Shown here piece after piece: positions 1-6,909 of a stretch of 10,708 nucleotides of DNA (the stretch's first letter is position 1; each line of letters starts with the position of its first letter). Position numbers and translations under genes: made by a program. This DNA is from Rhodobacterales bacterium 34-62-10. Its GTDB lineage: Bacteria > Pseudomonadota > Alphaproteobacteria > Rhodobacterales > Rhodobacteraceae. The stretch is from contig NCJR01000051.1 in assembly GCA_002282555.1 (NCBI GenBank), positions 1-10,708 on the forward strand. The letters run 5' to 3'. The notes under the pieces are model-generated. The model did no database searches. It was not told the DNA's origin and saw nothing but the letters and a program-made list of their open reading frames with translations.

Positions 1-738
1 ATCACCGGCGAAAGCCAGCTTTTGCTGCAAGCTGCCCGCGACGAAACCGGAACCCGCATCGACCGGTTCGAGATCGTGACCACCGGCACCGACTTGCGAG
101 GCCGCGCCACGCTCGCCTCGGATGGCAGCACGGTCGATCTGACCGCGCGCCTGCTGGATGCAGGGCTGATCCTTGACGGTGTCAGCGGTCCTGTCGGCTT
201 GACCCTTGGCGCGCGGCAACAGGCCGAAACATGGTCCATCACGCTGGATGCCGAGGCACCGGGCCAGACCACCGCGCGCCTGACCGGAACCGTAACCGGC
301 GACGGGATCGACCTGCTGCTGGCCGAAGGACAGATCAGCGCCCAGTTGGGCGATCTCAGCCCATGGTCCACCCTTGCCGGACGCCCACTGTCGGGCGCGG
401 CGCGGCTGAGCGTCGACGCATCGGGCGATCTGCTGGCACGCAGCGGCACCGCCAAGGGCAACCTGAACGGTCAGAACCTGCGCCTGGACATACCCACCGC
501 TGACACGTTGCTGCGCGGTGACAGCAGTCTGAACTTCGAAATCCGCCAGACACCCGAAGGCATGACCATCCTCGATCTGGTCGAATTGCGCACACCGCAA
601 GGCGTCACGGATGTGACAGGCCGGGTGTCGGCCAATGACAGCCGCCTGCGCTTTGACGCCTATATCCGCGATATCGGCCTTCTGACGCCAGAACTCTCTG
701 GCCCTGCCAGCGCGCAGCCCCGGATGGGCAGCGCGTGA
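1..738 (+). CDS. tamB: TamB (DUF490) family protein, upstream fragment, partial at 5' edge
   Basis: The frame is open from base 1, so the true start lies left of the window. It ends at a TGA at 736-738. The translation is rich in beta-strand-like repeats (Thr, Gly, Leu, Asp, alternating hydrophobics) typical of TamB, the inner-membrane-anchored periplasmic protein that works with the outer-membrane protein TamA in envelope assembly and lipid transport. One repeat module can be seen from GPVGLTLGARQQ through TTARLTGTVTGDG. The following LDAYIRDIG-like stretch (here FDAYIRDIGLL) and ELSGPASA are where the next module of TamB should begin, but the frame then stops within a few codons. The family match continues in a different frame immediately downstream, so this is best read as the first part of one broken gene. 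Confidence is good for the family, moderate for the reading of the break. Confidence 0.75.
   Translation: MTGESQLLLQAARDETGTRIDRFEIVTTGTDLRGRATLASDGSTVDLTARLLDAGLILDGVSGPVGLTLGARQQAETWSITLDAEAPGQTTARLTGTVTGDGIDLLLAEGQISAQLGDLSPWSTLAGRPLSGAARLSVDASGDLLARSGTAKGNLNGQNLRLDIPTADTLLRGDSSLNFEIRQTPEGMTILDLVELRTPQGVTDVTGRVSANDSRLRFDAYIRDIGLLTPELSGPASAQPRMGSA
709..737 (+). other. Frame break inside tamB, next to a CCCC run
   Basis: Coding potential passes from frame 1 (ending GPASAQ) to frame 3 (starting about APDGQR, then VNVTLQGDAPLS). A run of four C lies at 718-721. One extra C there would join the frames as AQPPDGQRVNV. However, the stretch that should separate these two blocks, the W...DL...PGGT.A...GTV part seen in the preceding module, is missing, so a deletion of roughly 90 bases (length 1 more than a multiple of 3) also fits. 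Confidence 0.6.
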
Positions 739-2021
739 ACGTAACGCTTCAGGGCGATGCGCCGCTGTCCTTGGCCAATAACCGGCTACGGCCGAACTCC
801 GTCACAGGCATCCTCTCCTACGATCTGGCGGTGAACGGCCCGCCTGCCCTGTCCTCGGTGACAGGCACGCTCAGCACCCAGGGCGCCCGCGTGGTCCTGC
901 CGGGTCCAAGGCTGGCTTTGGGCAATCTGGGCGCGACGGTGCGCCTGTCCGGTGGACAAGCCCAGATGCAGGTCCAGGCAGACCTGTCCAGTGGCGGGCA
1001 GGTTTCCCTGACAGGTCCGGTCGCGCTGAATGCGCCCTATGCGGCTGATCTGACAGCAACCCTGAACGGCGCGGTGTTGCAGCAGCGCGACCTGTTCGAG
1101 ACGACCGCCAACGGACAAGTCACATTGTCGGGTCCATTGACAAATGGCGCGCTGATCGGCGGCCAGATCGACCTTGCGGCGGTCGAATTGCGCATCCCGG
1201 AATCGCTGGGGCCGACCTTTGCCAACCTGCCCGATCTGGAACATCGCGGCGACAGCGCCGCCGCACGCCAGACCCGCATCTGGGCCGGGCTGATCGCGGA
1301 CCCCAATGAAAGCGCGGGTCCATCGGTCGCCTTTCCGATCGACCTGCTGATCACCGCCCCCTCGCGCATTTTCGTGCGCGGGCGCGGTCTGGACGCCGAA
1401 CTGGGCGGGCGCGTGCGCCTGACCGGCACCACGGCCAATATCATCCCGCAGGGTCAATTCACGCTGGAACGGGGTCGGTTCAACATCCTTGGCAAGCGGC
1501 TGGACCTGACCGAAGGGCTGGTCAGCCTGCAAGGAGCCTTTGATCCCTATATCCGTTTCATCGCCGAGACCGAGGCCGCAGGCAGCGCCATCCGCATCGG
1601 GCTGGAAGGTCTGGCCTCTGCCCCTGAACTGACCCTGACCTCCAGCCCGGAACTGCCACAGGACGAGGTGCTGGCGCTCCTGCTGTTTGGGCGCGGGATC
1701 ACCGAGATTTCCGCCCTGCAAGCCGTGCAACTCGCAGGCGCCATCCGCACTCTGTCAGGCCGTAGCAACGGGCTGAGCGAGGGGCTGCGCGGCGCCATCG
1801 GTGTCGATGATCTGGACTTGTCCACCAATGACGAGGGCGAGACCGAGGCGCGGGTGGGCAAATACATCTCGGAAAACATCTATACCGATGTCACCGTGAA
1901 CACGGCAGGCGAGACGCAGATCAACCTGAACCTGAACGTCAGCCGTTCCATCACCGTGCGCGGGCGCCTGAATTCGGATGGCGGCACCGGGGTCGGGGTC
2001 TATATCGAGCGCGATTACTGA
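735..2021 (+). CDS. tamB: TamB (DUF490) C-terminal domain, downstream fragment
   Basis: This 428-residue frame covers the conserved C-terminal DUF490 domain of TamB. Recognisable blocks, in order, are SVTGILSYDLAVNGPPALSS, the RLSGGQAQMQV stretch, ELRIPES, FVRGRGLDAELGG, GTTANIIPQGQF, LTEGLVSLQGAFDPYIRF, SSPELPQDEVLALLLFGRG, and the closing aromatic end GVYIERDY, which is typical of proteins that engage the outer-membrane partner. The GTG at 735 is only the first start-like codon after the frame change. In the same frame just upstream, bases 714-734 read APDGQR, which also fits TamB, so the homology starts before the GTG. The fragment has no signal peptide or membrane anchor, so alone it would not be expected to reach the periplasm. 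GTG and the preceding TGA overlap as GTGA, so coupled translation is formally possible. Frameshift (real or from sequencing) is the simpler reading. Confidence 0.8.
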   Translation: MNVTLQGDAPLSLANNRLRPNSVTGILSYDLAVNGPPALSSVTGTLSTQGARVVLPGPRLALGNLGATVRLSGGQAQMQVQADLSSGGQVSLTGPVALNAPYAADLTATLNGAVLQQRDLFETTANGQVTLSGPLTNGALIGGQIDLAAVELRIPESLGPTFANLPDLEHRGDSAAARQTRIWAGLIADPNESAGPSVAFPIDLLITAPSRIFVRGRGLDAELGGRVRLTGTTANIIPQGQFTLERGRFNILGKRLDLTEGLVSLQGAFDPYIRFIAETEAAGSAIRIGLEGLASAPELTLTSSPELPQDEVLALLLFGRGITEISALQAVQLAGAIRTLSGRSNGLSEGLRGAIGVDDLDLSTNDEGETEARVGKYISENIYTDVTVNTAGETQINLNLNVSRSITVRGRLNSDGGTGVGVYIERDY

Positions 2022-2079
2022 ACCGCGATCACCCGATCCGGCTGTCAGGCCATGGATATTTGCAGCAAGAAGAAACAGG

Positions 2080-2099
2080 GCGCGGCGGTCAGGCCGCGC
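2080..2099 (-). terminator. Hairpin overlapping the phnM stop, possible terminator
   Basis: On the minus strand the bases read GCGCGGC-CTGACC-GCCGCGC, a perfect 7-bp GC stem with a 6-base loop. They are followed by CC and then TGTTTCTTCTT. The stem begins inside the last phnM codons and spans the TGA at 2091-2089. A U-rich but interrupted tail makes it a plausible Rho-independent terminator for phnM. On the plus strand there is no T tract, so it would not end tamB transcription the same way. Confidence 0.45.
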
Positions 2100-3222
2100 G
2101 CCGCCCCGCCGACCAGACGCCGCGTACCACCGCGCTGCCCGCAACCGGGCGGCACCGTACCAGATCGGCCCGCAGCCCCGGTGCGATACGGCCCCGATCC
2201 GTCAGACCAGTGGCCTGGGCCGGGGTCGAGGTGACGGTGGCGATGCCGCGCGCCAGATTCCCCCAGATATCACCCAACTGCAGCGCCGAGGTCAGAAGGG
2301 ACGCAGGGACATAGTCGGATGAGACGATATCCAGAAGGTCCGTCGCTGCCAGATCCGCTGCCGCCACGTTGCCCGAATGCGACCCGCCCCGGATCAGGTT
2401 GGGCGCGCCCATCATGATGGCGATGCCCTGCGCGCGGCAAGCCGCAGCCGCCTCGGGTGTCGTGGGGAATTCCGCCAGCCGGATACCATGGGCCGCCGAC
2501 ACCGCAACCTGATCCGCCGTGGTGTCGTCATGGCTGGCCAGCACCGCACCATACCGGCGTGCTTCCGCTACCGCCGTCGCCTCATGCACCGCGCCCAGCC
2601 TTGCGCTGACATCGCGCAACCGGTCCACATGTTCGACGAACTGCGCCTCGGTGATGGCATTCTTGCCCATGACATAGGCCTTGAGCTTGGAGATGTCCCG
2701 AAACTGGCGCTGCCCCGGCGTGTGATCCATCAGGCTCACGATCCCCACCCGGTCATCGGGGCCGAACAGGGCCATCTCCTCGATCAGGGTCTCGGAGCAG
2801 ACCTCGGCGCGCAGATGCAGGAAGTGACTGATCCTGAGCGCGCCCTGACGCCGCAGGTCCAGCAATTCCTGCGAAAGATTGCGCGCATAGGCCTTGTAGC
2901 GCCCCACGCCCGAGGGGATCGACCCCACCCGCATCGCATCGAAAACCGTGGTGATGCCGACACTGGCCAGTTCCGCATCATGCGCGATGATCGCCGCCGC
3001 ATGAGGCCAGTCCACGCCGGGACGCGGCTGGATGTGGCGCTCAAGATTGTCTGTATGCAACTCGATCAGGCCGGGCATCAGCAGATCACCCTCGCAATCC
3101 TCACCGCCATTGACGGTGCCCGGGCCCATGTCTGCAATCAGACCGTCACGGATGACAAGATGGCCCTGCATGGTGCCGTCGGGCAGGACCAGCTTGGCGT
3201 TGTTCAGAATGGTTTCAGTCAT
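2089..3222 (-). CDS. phnM: PhnM, alpha-D-ribose 1-methylphosphonate 5-triphosphate diphosphatase
   Basis: This 377-residue cytosolic amidohydrolase-superfamily enzyme removes pyrophosphate from ribose 1-alkylphosphonate 5-triphosphate and so makes the substrate of the C-P lyase PhnJ. Visible family blocks are LLMPGLIELHTDNLERH (metal-binding H56-x-D58), SLMDHTPGQRQF near residues 163-174, ASHDDTT with H231, EFPTTPEAA, MGAPNLIRGGSHSGNV, SSDYVPASLL with D303, and the closing RADLV. Length and motifs match the E. coli protein. The ATG at 3222 is preceded by AAAGGGG with a suitable gap. Unlike in E. coli, the gene is detached from the phnG-N operon: it follows the convergent DUF1045/phnN pair, reads in the same direction as the operon, and starts back to back with DUF1045. 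It must therefore have its own promoter in the 74-base gap at 3223-3296. Identification is secure. Confidence 0.96.
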   Translation of the reverse strand: MTETILNNAKLVLPDGTMQGHLVIRDGLIADMGPGTVNGGEDCEGDLLMPGLIELHTDNLERHIQPRPGVDWPHAAAIIAHDAELASVGITTVFDAMRVGSIPSGVGRYKAYARNLSQELLDLRRQGALRISHFLHLRAEVCSETLIEEMALFGPDDRVGIVSLMDHTPGQRQFRDISKLKAYVMGKNAITEAQFVEHVDRLRDVSARLGAVHEATAVAEARRYGAVLASHDDTTADQVAVSAAHGIRLAEFPTTPEAAAACRAQGIAIMMGAPNLIRGGSHSGNVAAADLAATDLLDIVSSDYVPASLLTSALQLGDIWGNLARGIATVTSTPAQATGLTDRGRIAPGLRADLVRCRPVAGSAVVRGVWSAGRRAA

Positions 3223-3296
3223 TTCATGCCCCTTTCGGGTGATGTATCAGACACGGTGTCACCGCTTTGTGACAAAGCAGAGGTTAGTCTGGCCCC
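3223..3296. promoter_or_regulatory. Divergent promoter region between phnM and the DUF1045 gene
   Basis: The 74-base gap separates two divergent starts, so it should hold both promoters. It contains two perfect palindromes: GACAC-G-GTGTC at 3250-3260 and GCTTTGT-G-ACAAAGC at 3264-3278. TGTCAC (3257-3262) and GTGACA (3269-3274) also form an inverted pair six bases apart, and GTGTCAC-N4-TTGTGAC resembles a degraded PhoB box. I could not pick convincing -35/-10 boxes. Confidence 0.5.
3264..3278. repeat. Perfect 7-1-7 palindrome GCTTTGTGACAAAGC, candidate operator
   Basis: The two 7-base arms GCTTTGT and ACAAAGC are exact reverse complements around a single G. It lies 18 bases before the DUF1045 start and 41 bases before the phnM start. 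It is not followed by a T run in either direction, so an operator is more likely than a terminator. Confidence 0.5.
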
Positions 3297-4016
3297 ATGA
3301 CCCGATTTCAAAGATATGCGATCTACGTAATCCCAGATGGGCCACTGGCCGAATTCGGGGCGGCATGGCTGGGCTGGGATGCTGTCGCGGGCCGGGTCGT
3401 GGAACACCCGACCATGGGCCGCTTGCCCCGCCCATTGCCCGACATCACCACCGCTCCCCGAAAATACGGACTGCATGCGACGATCAAGGCGCCTTTTCGT
3501 CTGGCCGATGGCACAACGCTGGCCGCGCTCATGTCCGATCTGGCTGTGCTTTGCGACAGGCAGGACCCGGTCACGCTGGAGGGCCTGATACCCGCCCGGC
3601 TGGGCAGTTTTCTGGCGCTTGTGCCCCAAGGCGACACAGCGGCGCTGCATGCCCTTGCCGCCGAGGTGGTCACAGCGCTGGACCGCCACCGCGCGCCACT
3701 GACCGCGGATGATCTGGCCCGCCGCCGCAAATCTGCCCTGACCCACACTCAGGAGGCACATCTGACCCGATGGGGCTACCCCTACGTGCTTGATGAATTC
3801 CGCTTTCATATCACCCTGACCGGCAGCCTGCCCCGCGCCGACGCCGAAATGGTGGCAGCTACGCTGGATCCATACCTGACCCCGCTGCTGCCGCGTCCCT
3901 TCCACATTCAAAGCCTCGGTCTGATGGGTGAGGATACCGACGGGCTGTTCCATCTGATCCATCGCTATCCCCTTGGCGCCGCAGTCAGCCGGTCCAACAC
4001 CGCAACCAGCGCCTGA
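3297..4016 (+). CDS. DUF1045 family protein, 2H phosphoesterase of phosphonate operons
   Basis: This is a 239-residue soluble protein of the DUF1045 family, known as a putative phosphonate metabolism protein and part of the 2H phosphoesterase superfamily. Both signature motifs are present: H60-A-T62 in GLHATIKAPF and H171-I-T173 in FHITLTG. Superfamily enzymes use these two His-x-Thr pairs to open cyclic phosphodiesters. In C-P lyase metabolism, PhnJ releases ribose 1,2-cyclic phosphate 5-phosphate, which PhnP opens in E. coli. No phnP is in this window, so a PhnP-like role is a reasonable inference, not shown by the sequence. The ATG at 3297 has only a weak upstream AGAGG-like site. The gene is divergent from phnM, and its 3' end overlaps the 3' end of phnN by 52 bases on the opposite strand. 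Family assignment is confident; function is inferred. Confidence 0.9.
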   Translation: MTRFQRYAIYVIPDGPLAEFGAAWLGWDAVAGRVVEHPTMGRLPRPLPDITTAPRKYGLHATIKAPFRLADGTTLAALMSDLAVLCDRQDPVTLEGLIPARLGSFLALVPQGDTAALHALAAEVVTALDRHRAPLTADDLARRRKSALTHTQEAHLTRWGYPYVLDEFRFHITLTGSLPRADAEMVAATLDPYLTPLLPRPFHIQSLGLMGEDTDGLFHLIHRYPLGAAVSRSNTATSA

Positions 4017-4519
4017 ACGCCGTCTGTCACATCGCCGCTGTTGTCGATCATCTCATGCGCGATCCCCTCGGGCATGGCGAAATCCGCGCGTGCCAGACGA
4101 CGGTCCAGATCCAGCCCGCTCTCGCGCCCTCGCGCCGCCAGCCGCGTCCGCAAGGCAGCGCGATCCGCCGTCACGACAATCACGCCGAGGTCGGGAAACA
4201 GCGCCTTGGCGCGTGGCAAGACAGCACGCGAGCCGTTGAACAGCACGACATGACCCGCCCTCATCTGCGGCAGGACGCTGGCCGGGATGCCATAGGACAG
4301 CCCATGCGCGACCCAATGCAGGGCAAAGGCGCCACGGGCTTTGCGGGCCTCGAACTCGACCAGACTGACACCTTCGAAAGGCTCGCCCCCCGCCTCCTCA
4401 GGCCGGGTAATCACGCGCCGCGCCCAGACAAGCCCCGGCCGCTGCGCCACAGCACCCGCCAATAGCGTATCCTTGCCTGCACCGGACGGCCCGACAATGG
4501 CGATCAATCGTCCCGTCAT
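3965..4519 (-). CDS. phnN: PhnN, ribose 1,5-bisphosphate phosphokinase
   Basis: This is a 184-residue cytosolic P-loop kinase that makes PRPP from ribose 1,5-bisphosphate, the salvage end of the C-P lyase pathway. The Walker A motif GPSGAGKDT spans residues 10-18 (K16), and the D after the lysine fits PhnN and its guanylate-kinase-like relatives. RRVITRPEEAGGEPFEGVS, near residues 34-52, carries the family's TRP block, and VVLFNGSRAVLP and VIVVTADRAALRTRLAARGRE follow. The start overlaps the phnL stop as ATGA (4516-4519), so translation is probably coupled; no strong ribosome site of its own is visible. It is the last gene of the minus-strand operon and converges with the DUF1045 gene. phnN sits directly after phnL because phnM has moved elsewhere in the locus. 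Identification is secure. Confidence 0.95.
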   Translation of the reverse strand: MTGRLIAIVGPSGAGKDTLLAGAVAQRPGLVWARRVITRPEEAGGEPFEGVSLVEFEARKARGAFALHWVAHGLSYGIPASVLPQMRAGHVVLFNGSRAVLPRAKALFPDLGVIVVTADRAALRTRLAARGRESGLDLDRRLARADFAMPEGIAHEMIDNSGDVTDGVQALVAVLDRLTAAPRG

Positions 4520-5199
4520 GCCGCCAGCCCCGGTGTGAAGCGGGTCACATCCACGACACGGTCGCAGACCCGGTCGCGCGCCGCCTCGTCATGGAATATG
4601 CCCAGAATGGCCGCCCCCCGCGCCTTGGCCTCCTCGATCAGACGCAACACCACCTCGCGGTTCGCAGCATCAAGGCTGGCCGTAGGCTCATCCAGCAACA
4701 GCGCAGGGTAGGCATGGGCGAAGCCGCGCGCGATGTTGACGCGCTGCTGTTCACCGCCCGAAAAGGTCGTGGGCGACAGCGACCACAGCCGTTCGGGGAT
4801 ATTCAGCCGCCCCAGCAGATCACGCGCACGCAGACGCGCCTCATGGTGCGCCACACCCAAAGCCAGCAGGGGCTCGGCCACCACATCCAGCGTGGGCACG
4901 CGCGGCACCACACGCAGGAACTGACTGACATAGCCCAGCGTGGCGCGCCGCAGCGCCAGCACCTCGCGCGGCTGCTCGCGGGCCACGTCCAGCTCACCCA
5001 CGCGGATCATGCCGGCATCGGCAAGATAGTTGCCGTAAACCATCCGCATCAGTGTGGATTTCCCGGCACCCGAGGCACCAATCAGCGCCACACATTCACC
5101 GGGCGCCACCGACAAGGCCGCATCCCGCATCACCGGGATCACCGCGCCGCCCTGATTATGCAGCACGAAATTCTTGGACAGGTTCGAGATTTCGATCAT
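4516..5199 (-). CDS. phnL: PhnL, ABC-type ATP-binding protein of the C-P lyase system
   Basis: This 227-residue ABC ATPase is part of the C-P lyase machinery. It is not a membrane transporter component, and PhnL supports the PhnG/H/I reaction that attaches the phosphonate to ribose. From the chosen start it has FVLHNQGG near residues 11-18, Walker A GASGAGKST (41-49), Q-loop VSQFLRVVPR (91-100), signature SGGEQQRVNIARG (147-159), Walker B LLLDEPTASLD (167-177) and H203 in GIFHDEA. These blocks follow the E. coli protein closely. I chose the ATG at 5199 because it aligns with the usual PhnL start (MIxxxNLSK) and has GGGAG nine bases upstream. An ATG six codons earlier at 5217 overlaps the phnK stop as ATGA and is a real alternative, consistent with coupling elsewhere in this operon. 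Confidence 0.93.
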   Translation of the reverse strand: MIEISNLSKNFVLHNQGGAVIPVMRDAALSVAPGECVALIGASGAGKSTLMRMVYGNYLADAGMIRVGELDVAREQPREVLALRRATLGYVSQFLRVVPRVPTLDVVAEPLLALGVAHHEARLRARDLLGRLNIPERLWSLSPTTFSGGEQQRVNIARGFAHAYPALLLDEPTASLDAANREVVLRLIEEAKARGAAILGIFHDEAARDRVCDRVVDVTRFTPGLAA

Positions 5200-5213
5200 T
5201 GCCGCGCTCTCCC

Positions 5214-5984
5214 TCATGCCTGCAACACGCTTGAGACCAGCAGTTGCGTATATCCGTGTTGCGGATCATCCAGCACCTGATCGGTCAGACCCGCCTCGAC
5301 CACATGGCCCGATTTCATCACCATCAGCCGATGCGCCAGCAGGCGCACGACGGCCAGATCGTGGGTCACGATCACCGCACTCAGCCCCATCTCGCGCACC
5401 AGCCCGCGCAGCAGGTCCAGAAGCCGTGCCTGCACGCTGACATCCAGTCCACCGGTGGGTTCATCCATGAACACCAACCGTGGCCCCGTCACCAGATTGC
5501 GCGCGATCTGCAAACGTTGCTGCATCCCGCCCGAAAAGGCCGTCGGCCGGTCGTCGATCCGGTCGGCGGCAATCTCGACCCGGTCCAGCCAGTCCAGCGC
5601 CTGCCCCCGGATATCCCCGTAATGCCGCGCGCCCACAGCCATCAGCCGCTCGCCGACATTGCCGCCCGCACTCACGCCCATGCGCAGCCCGTCGCGCGGG
5701 TTCTGATGCACAAAGGCCCAGTCGGTCCGCGCCAGCATGCGCCGTTCAGGTTCCGACATGGCACGCACATCGCGCGGGCCATCGACGCGCGTGTCAAAGA
5801 TCACCTCGCCCGCATCCGCCTCAAGATGCCCCGCCAGACAGTTCAGCAAGGTCGACTTGCCCGACCCGCTTTCGCCCACGATCCCCATCACCTCACCGGG
5901 ATAAAGATCAAAACTCACATCCGCACAGCCGATCCGCGCGCCATAGCGCTGGGTCAGGCCCTTGACCTGCAACAACGGGGTCAT
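5214..5984 (-). CDS. phnK: PhnK, ABC-type ATP-binding protein of the C-P lyase core complex
   Basis: This 256-residue ABC ATPase binds the PhnGHIJ core through PhnJ in the characterised E. coli complex. Motifs in order are Walker A GESGSGKST (37-45), Q-loop at Q94 (VHQNPRDGLRM), signature FSGGMQQRLQIARNL (150-164), Walker B LVFMDEPTGGLDVS (170-183) and H-loop H208 in VTHDLAVVR. Its length and VHQNPRDGL block match PhnK rather than dipeptide-transporter ATPases, the other family it resembles. The ATG at 5984 overlaps the phnJ stop as ATGA, and AGGAGG lies seven bases upstream within phnJ. A longer open frame extends upstream to 6065, but that part is out-of-frame phnJ sequence and is not supported. 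Confidence 0.96.
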   Translation of the reverse strand: MTPLLQVKGLTQRYGARIGCADVSFDLYPGEVMGIVGESGSGKSTLLNCLAGHLEADAGEVIFDTRVDGPRDVRAMSEPERRMLARTDWAFVHQNPRDGLRMGVSAGGNVGERLMAVGARHYGDIRGQALDWLDRVEIAADRIDDRPTAFSGGMQQRLQIARNLVTGPRLVFMDEPTGGLDVSVQARLLDLLRGLVREMGLSAVIVTHDLAVVRLLAHRLMVMKSGHVVEAGLTDQVLDDPQHGYTQLLVSSVLQA

Positions 5985-6865
5985 GCCGCATCCTCCTGTC
6001 CAGGCGCAGAGGGACCCGACGCAGCAAGCCGGCCCAGATGCCCCGCCTCGCGGCGGCCTTCGCAATAATCCGTGTCCGAACAGACAAACATCCGCCCGCC
6101 CGCATCATCCACGATCACCTCATCCAGATAGGACGTGTCCGACCCGCACAGATCACAGGCATGATCCGCCTTGCTGGGCACAAAGGGATGATCCTCGAAA
6201 TCCAGACTGACCACCTTGCAATGTGGCGGCAGCGCATAGATCCGCTGCTCGCGCCCCGCGCCGAACAGTTGCACCGCGGCACTCTCCAGCTTGGGATTGT
6301 CGAATTTCGGGATGGGCGAAGGGTCCATGACATAGCGCCCCTCGACCTTGACCGGATAGGCATAGGAGGTGGCGATCTGCCCGTGGCGCGCGATATCCTC
6401 ATAAAGCTTCACATGCACCAGCCCGTATTCCTCAAGACTGTGCATCTTGCGCGTCTCGGTCTCGCGCGGTTCAAGAAAGCGCAGCGGTTCGGGGATCGGC
6501 ACCTGATAGACAAGGATCTGGTCGCGCGTCAGCGGCTCTTCCGGGATGCGGTGGCGGGTCTGGATCAACGTCGCATCGCGCGTGCGCCCTGTCGTTGCAA
6601 CCCCCGCCGTGCGCTCGAAGAACCGCCTGATCGATACGGCGTTGGTCGTATCGTCCGCACCCTGATCGATCACCTTCAACCGATCCTCAGGCACCAGACA
6701 AGCGGCCGAAACCTGCACCCCACCTGTGCCCCAGCCGTAAGGCATCGGCATTTCGCGGCTGGCAAAAGGCACCTGATAGCCGGGCACGGCAAGCGCCTTG
6801 AGGATGGCGCGGCGTATCATCCGTTTGGTCTGCTCATCCAGATAGGCAAAGTTATAGTCAGACAT
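5981..6865 (-). CDS. phnJ: PhnJ, alpha-D-ribose 1-methylphosphonate 5-phosphate C-P lyase
   Basis: This 294-residue radical S-adenosylmethionine enzyme breaks the carbon-phosphorus bond and releases the alkane (methane from methylphosphonate) plus ribose 1,2-cyclic phosphate 5-phosphate. The C-terminal cysteines fit the E. coli layout: C237-x2-C240, then C262-x5-C268. The first three correspond to the [4Fe-4S] ligands and the last to the thiyl-radical cysteine. The radical glycine corresponds to G29 in VPGYQVPF. Other conserved blocks are REMPMPYGWGTGG, KVIDQGADDTTNAVSIR, PIPEPLRFLEPRETETR, YAYPVKVEGRYVMDPSPIPK and RMFVCSDTDYCEG. The start at 6865 has GGAGG seven bases upstream; longer starts to 6925 run into the phnI-phnJ hairpin and lack support. 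The last roughly 20 residues (after DTDYCEGRREA) are a Gly/Ala/Pro tail extending past the E. coli end. Confidence 0.98.
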   Translation of the reverse strand: MSDYNFAYLDEQTKRMIRRAILKALAVPGYQVPFASREMPMPYGWGTGGVQVSAACLVPEDRLKVIDQGADDTTNAVSIRRFFERTAGVATTGRTRDATLIQTRHRIPEEPLTRDQILVYQVPIPEPLRFLEPRETETRKMHSLEEYGLVHVKLYEDIARHGQIATSYAYPVKVEGRYVMDPSPIPKFDNPKLESAAVQLFGAGREQRIYALPPHCKVVSLDFEDHPFVPSKADHACDLCGSDTSYLDEVIVDDAGGRMFVCSDTDYCEGRREAGHLGRLAASGPSAPGQEDAA

Positions 6866-6893
6866 GGAGAATCCTCCGATCAGGATGCGAAGA

Positions 6894-6909
6894 CAGCCCG
6901 CAAGGGCTG
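6894..6909 (-). other. Perfect 6-bp hairpin between phnI and phnJ
   Basis: In the transcript the bases read CAGCCC-UUGC-GGGCUG, a 6-bp stem with a 4-base loop. It lies in the only clear non-overlapping gap (6866-6928) of the phnG-N operon, about 15 bases before the phnJ ribosome-binding site. No T run follows, so a terminator is unlikely; an RNA stability or processing element is possible. Confidence 0.45.

Noticed and set aside
786..1730. 314-codon minus-strand frame opposite the tamB tail
   Set aside because: Shadow of the TamB coding strand; Gly/Gln/Arg-rich with no motif or ribosome-binding site.
735..2021. Independent secreted protein encoded by the downstream tamB frame
   Set aside because: No signal peptide, homology begins upstream of its GTG, and its content is the standard TamB C-terminus; a broken tamB explains it better.
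2377..3300. 307-codon plus-strand frame opposite phnM
   Set aside because: Antisense to a canonical phnM and would fill the phnM/DUF1045 promoter gap; no domain seen.
3219..3962. 247-codon minus-strand frame opposite DUF1045, ending next to the phnM start
   Set aside because: Could have been an upstream gene of a phnM operon, but the protein is low-complexity Gln/Gly/Arg and the opposite strand has both 2H motifs.
5244..6068. 274-codon plus-strand frame opposite phnK
   Set aside because: His/Gln/Arg-rich antisense shadow of an ABC ATPase gene.
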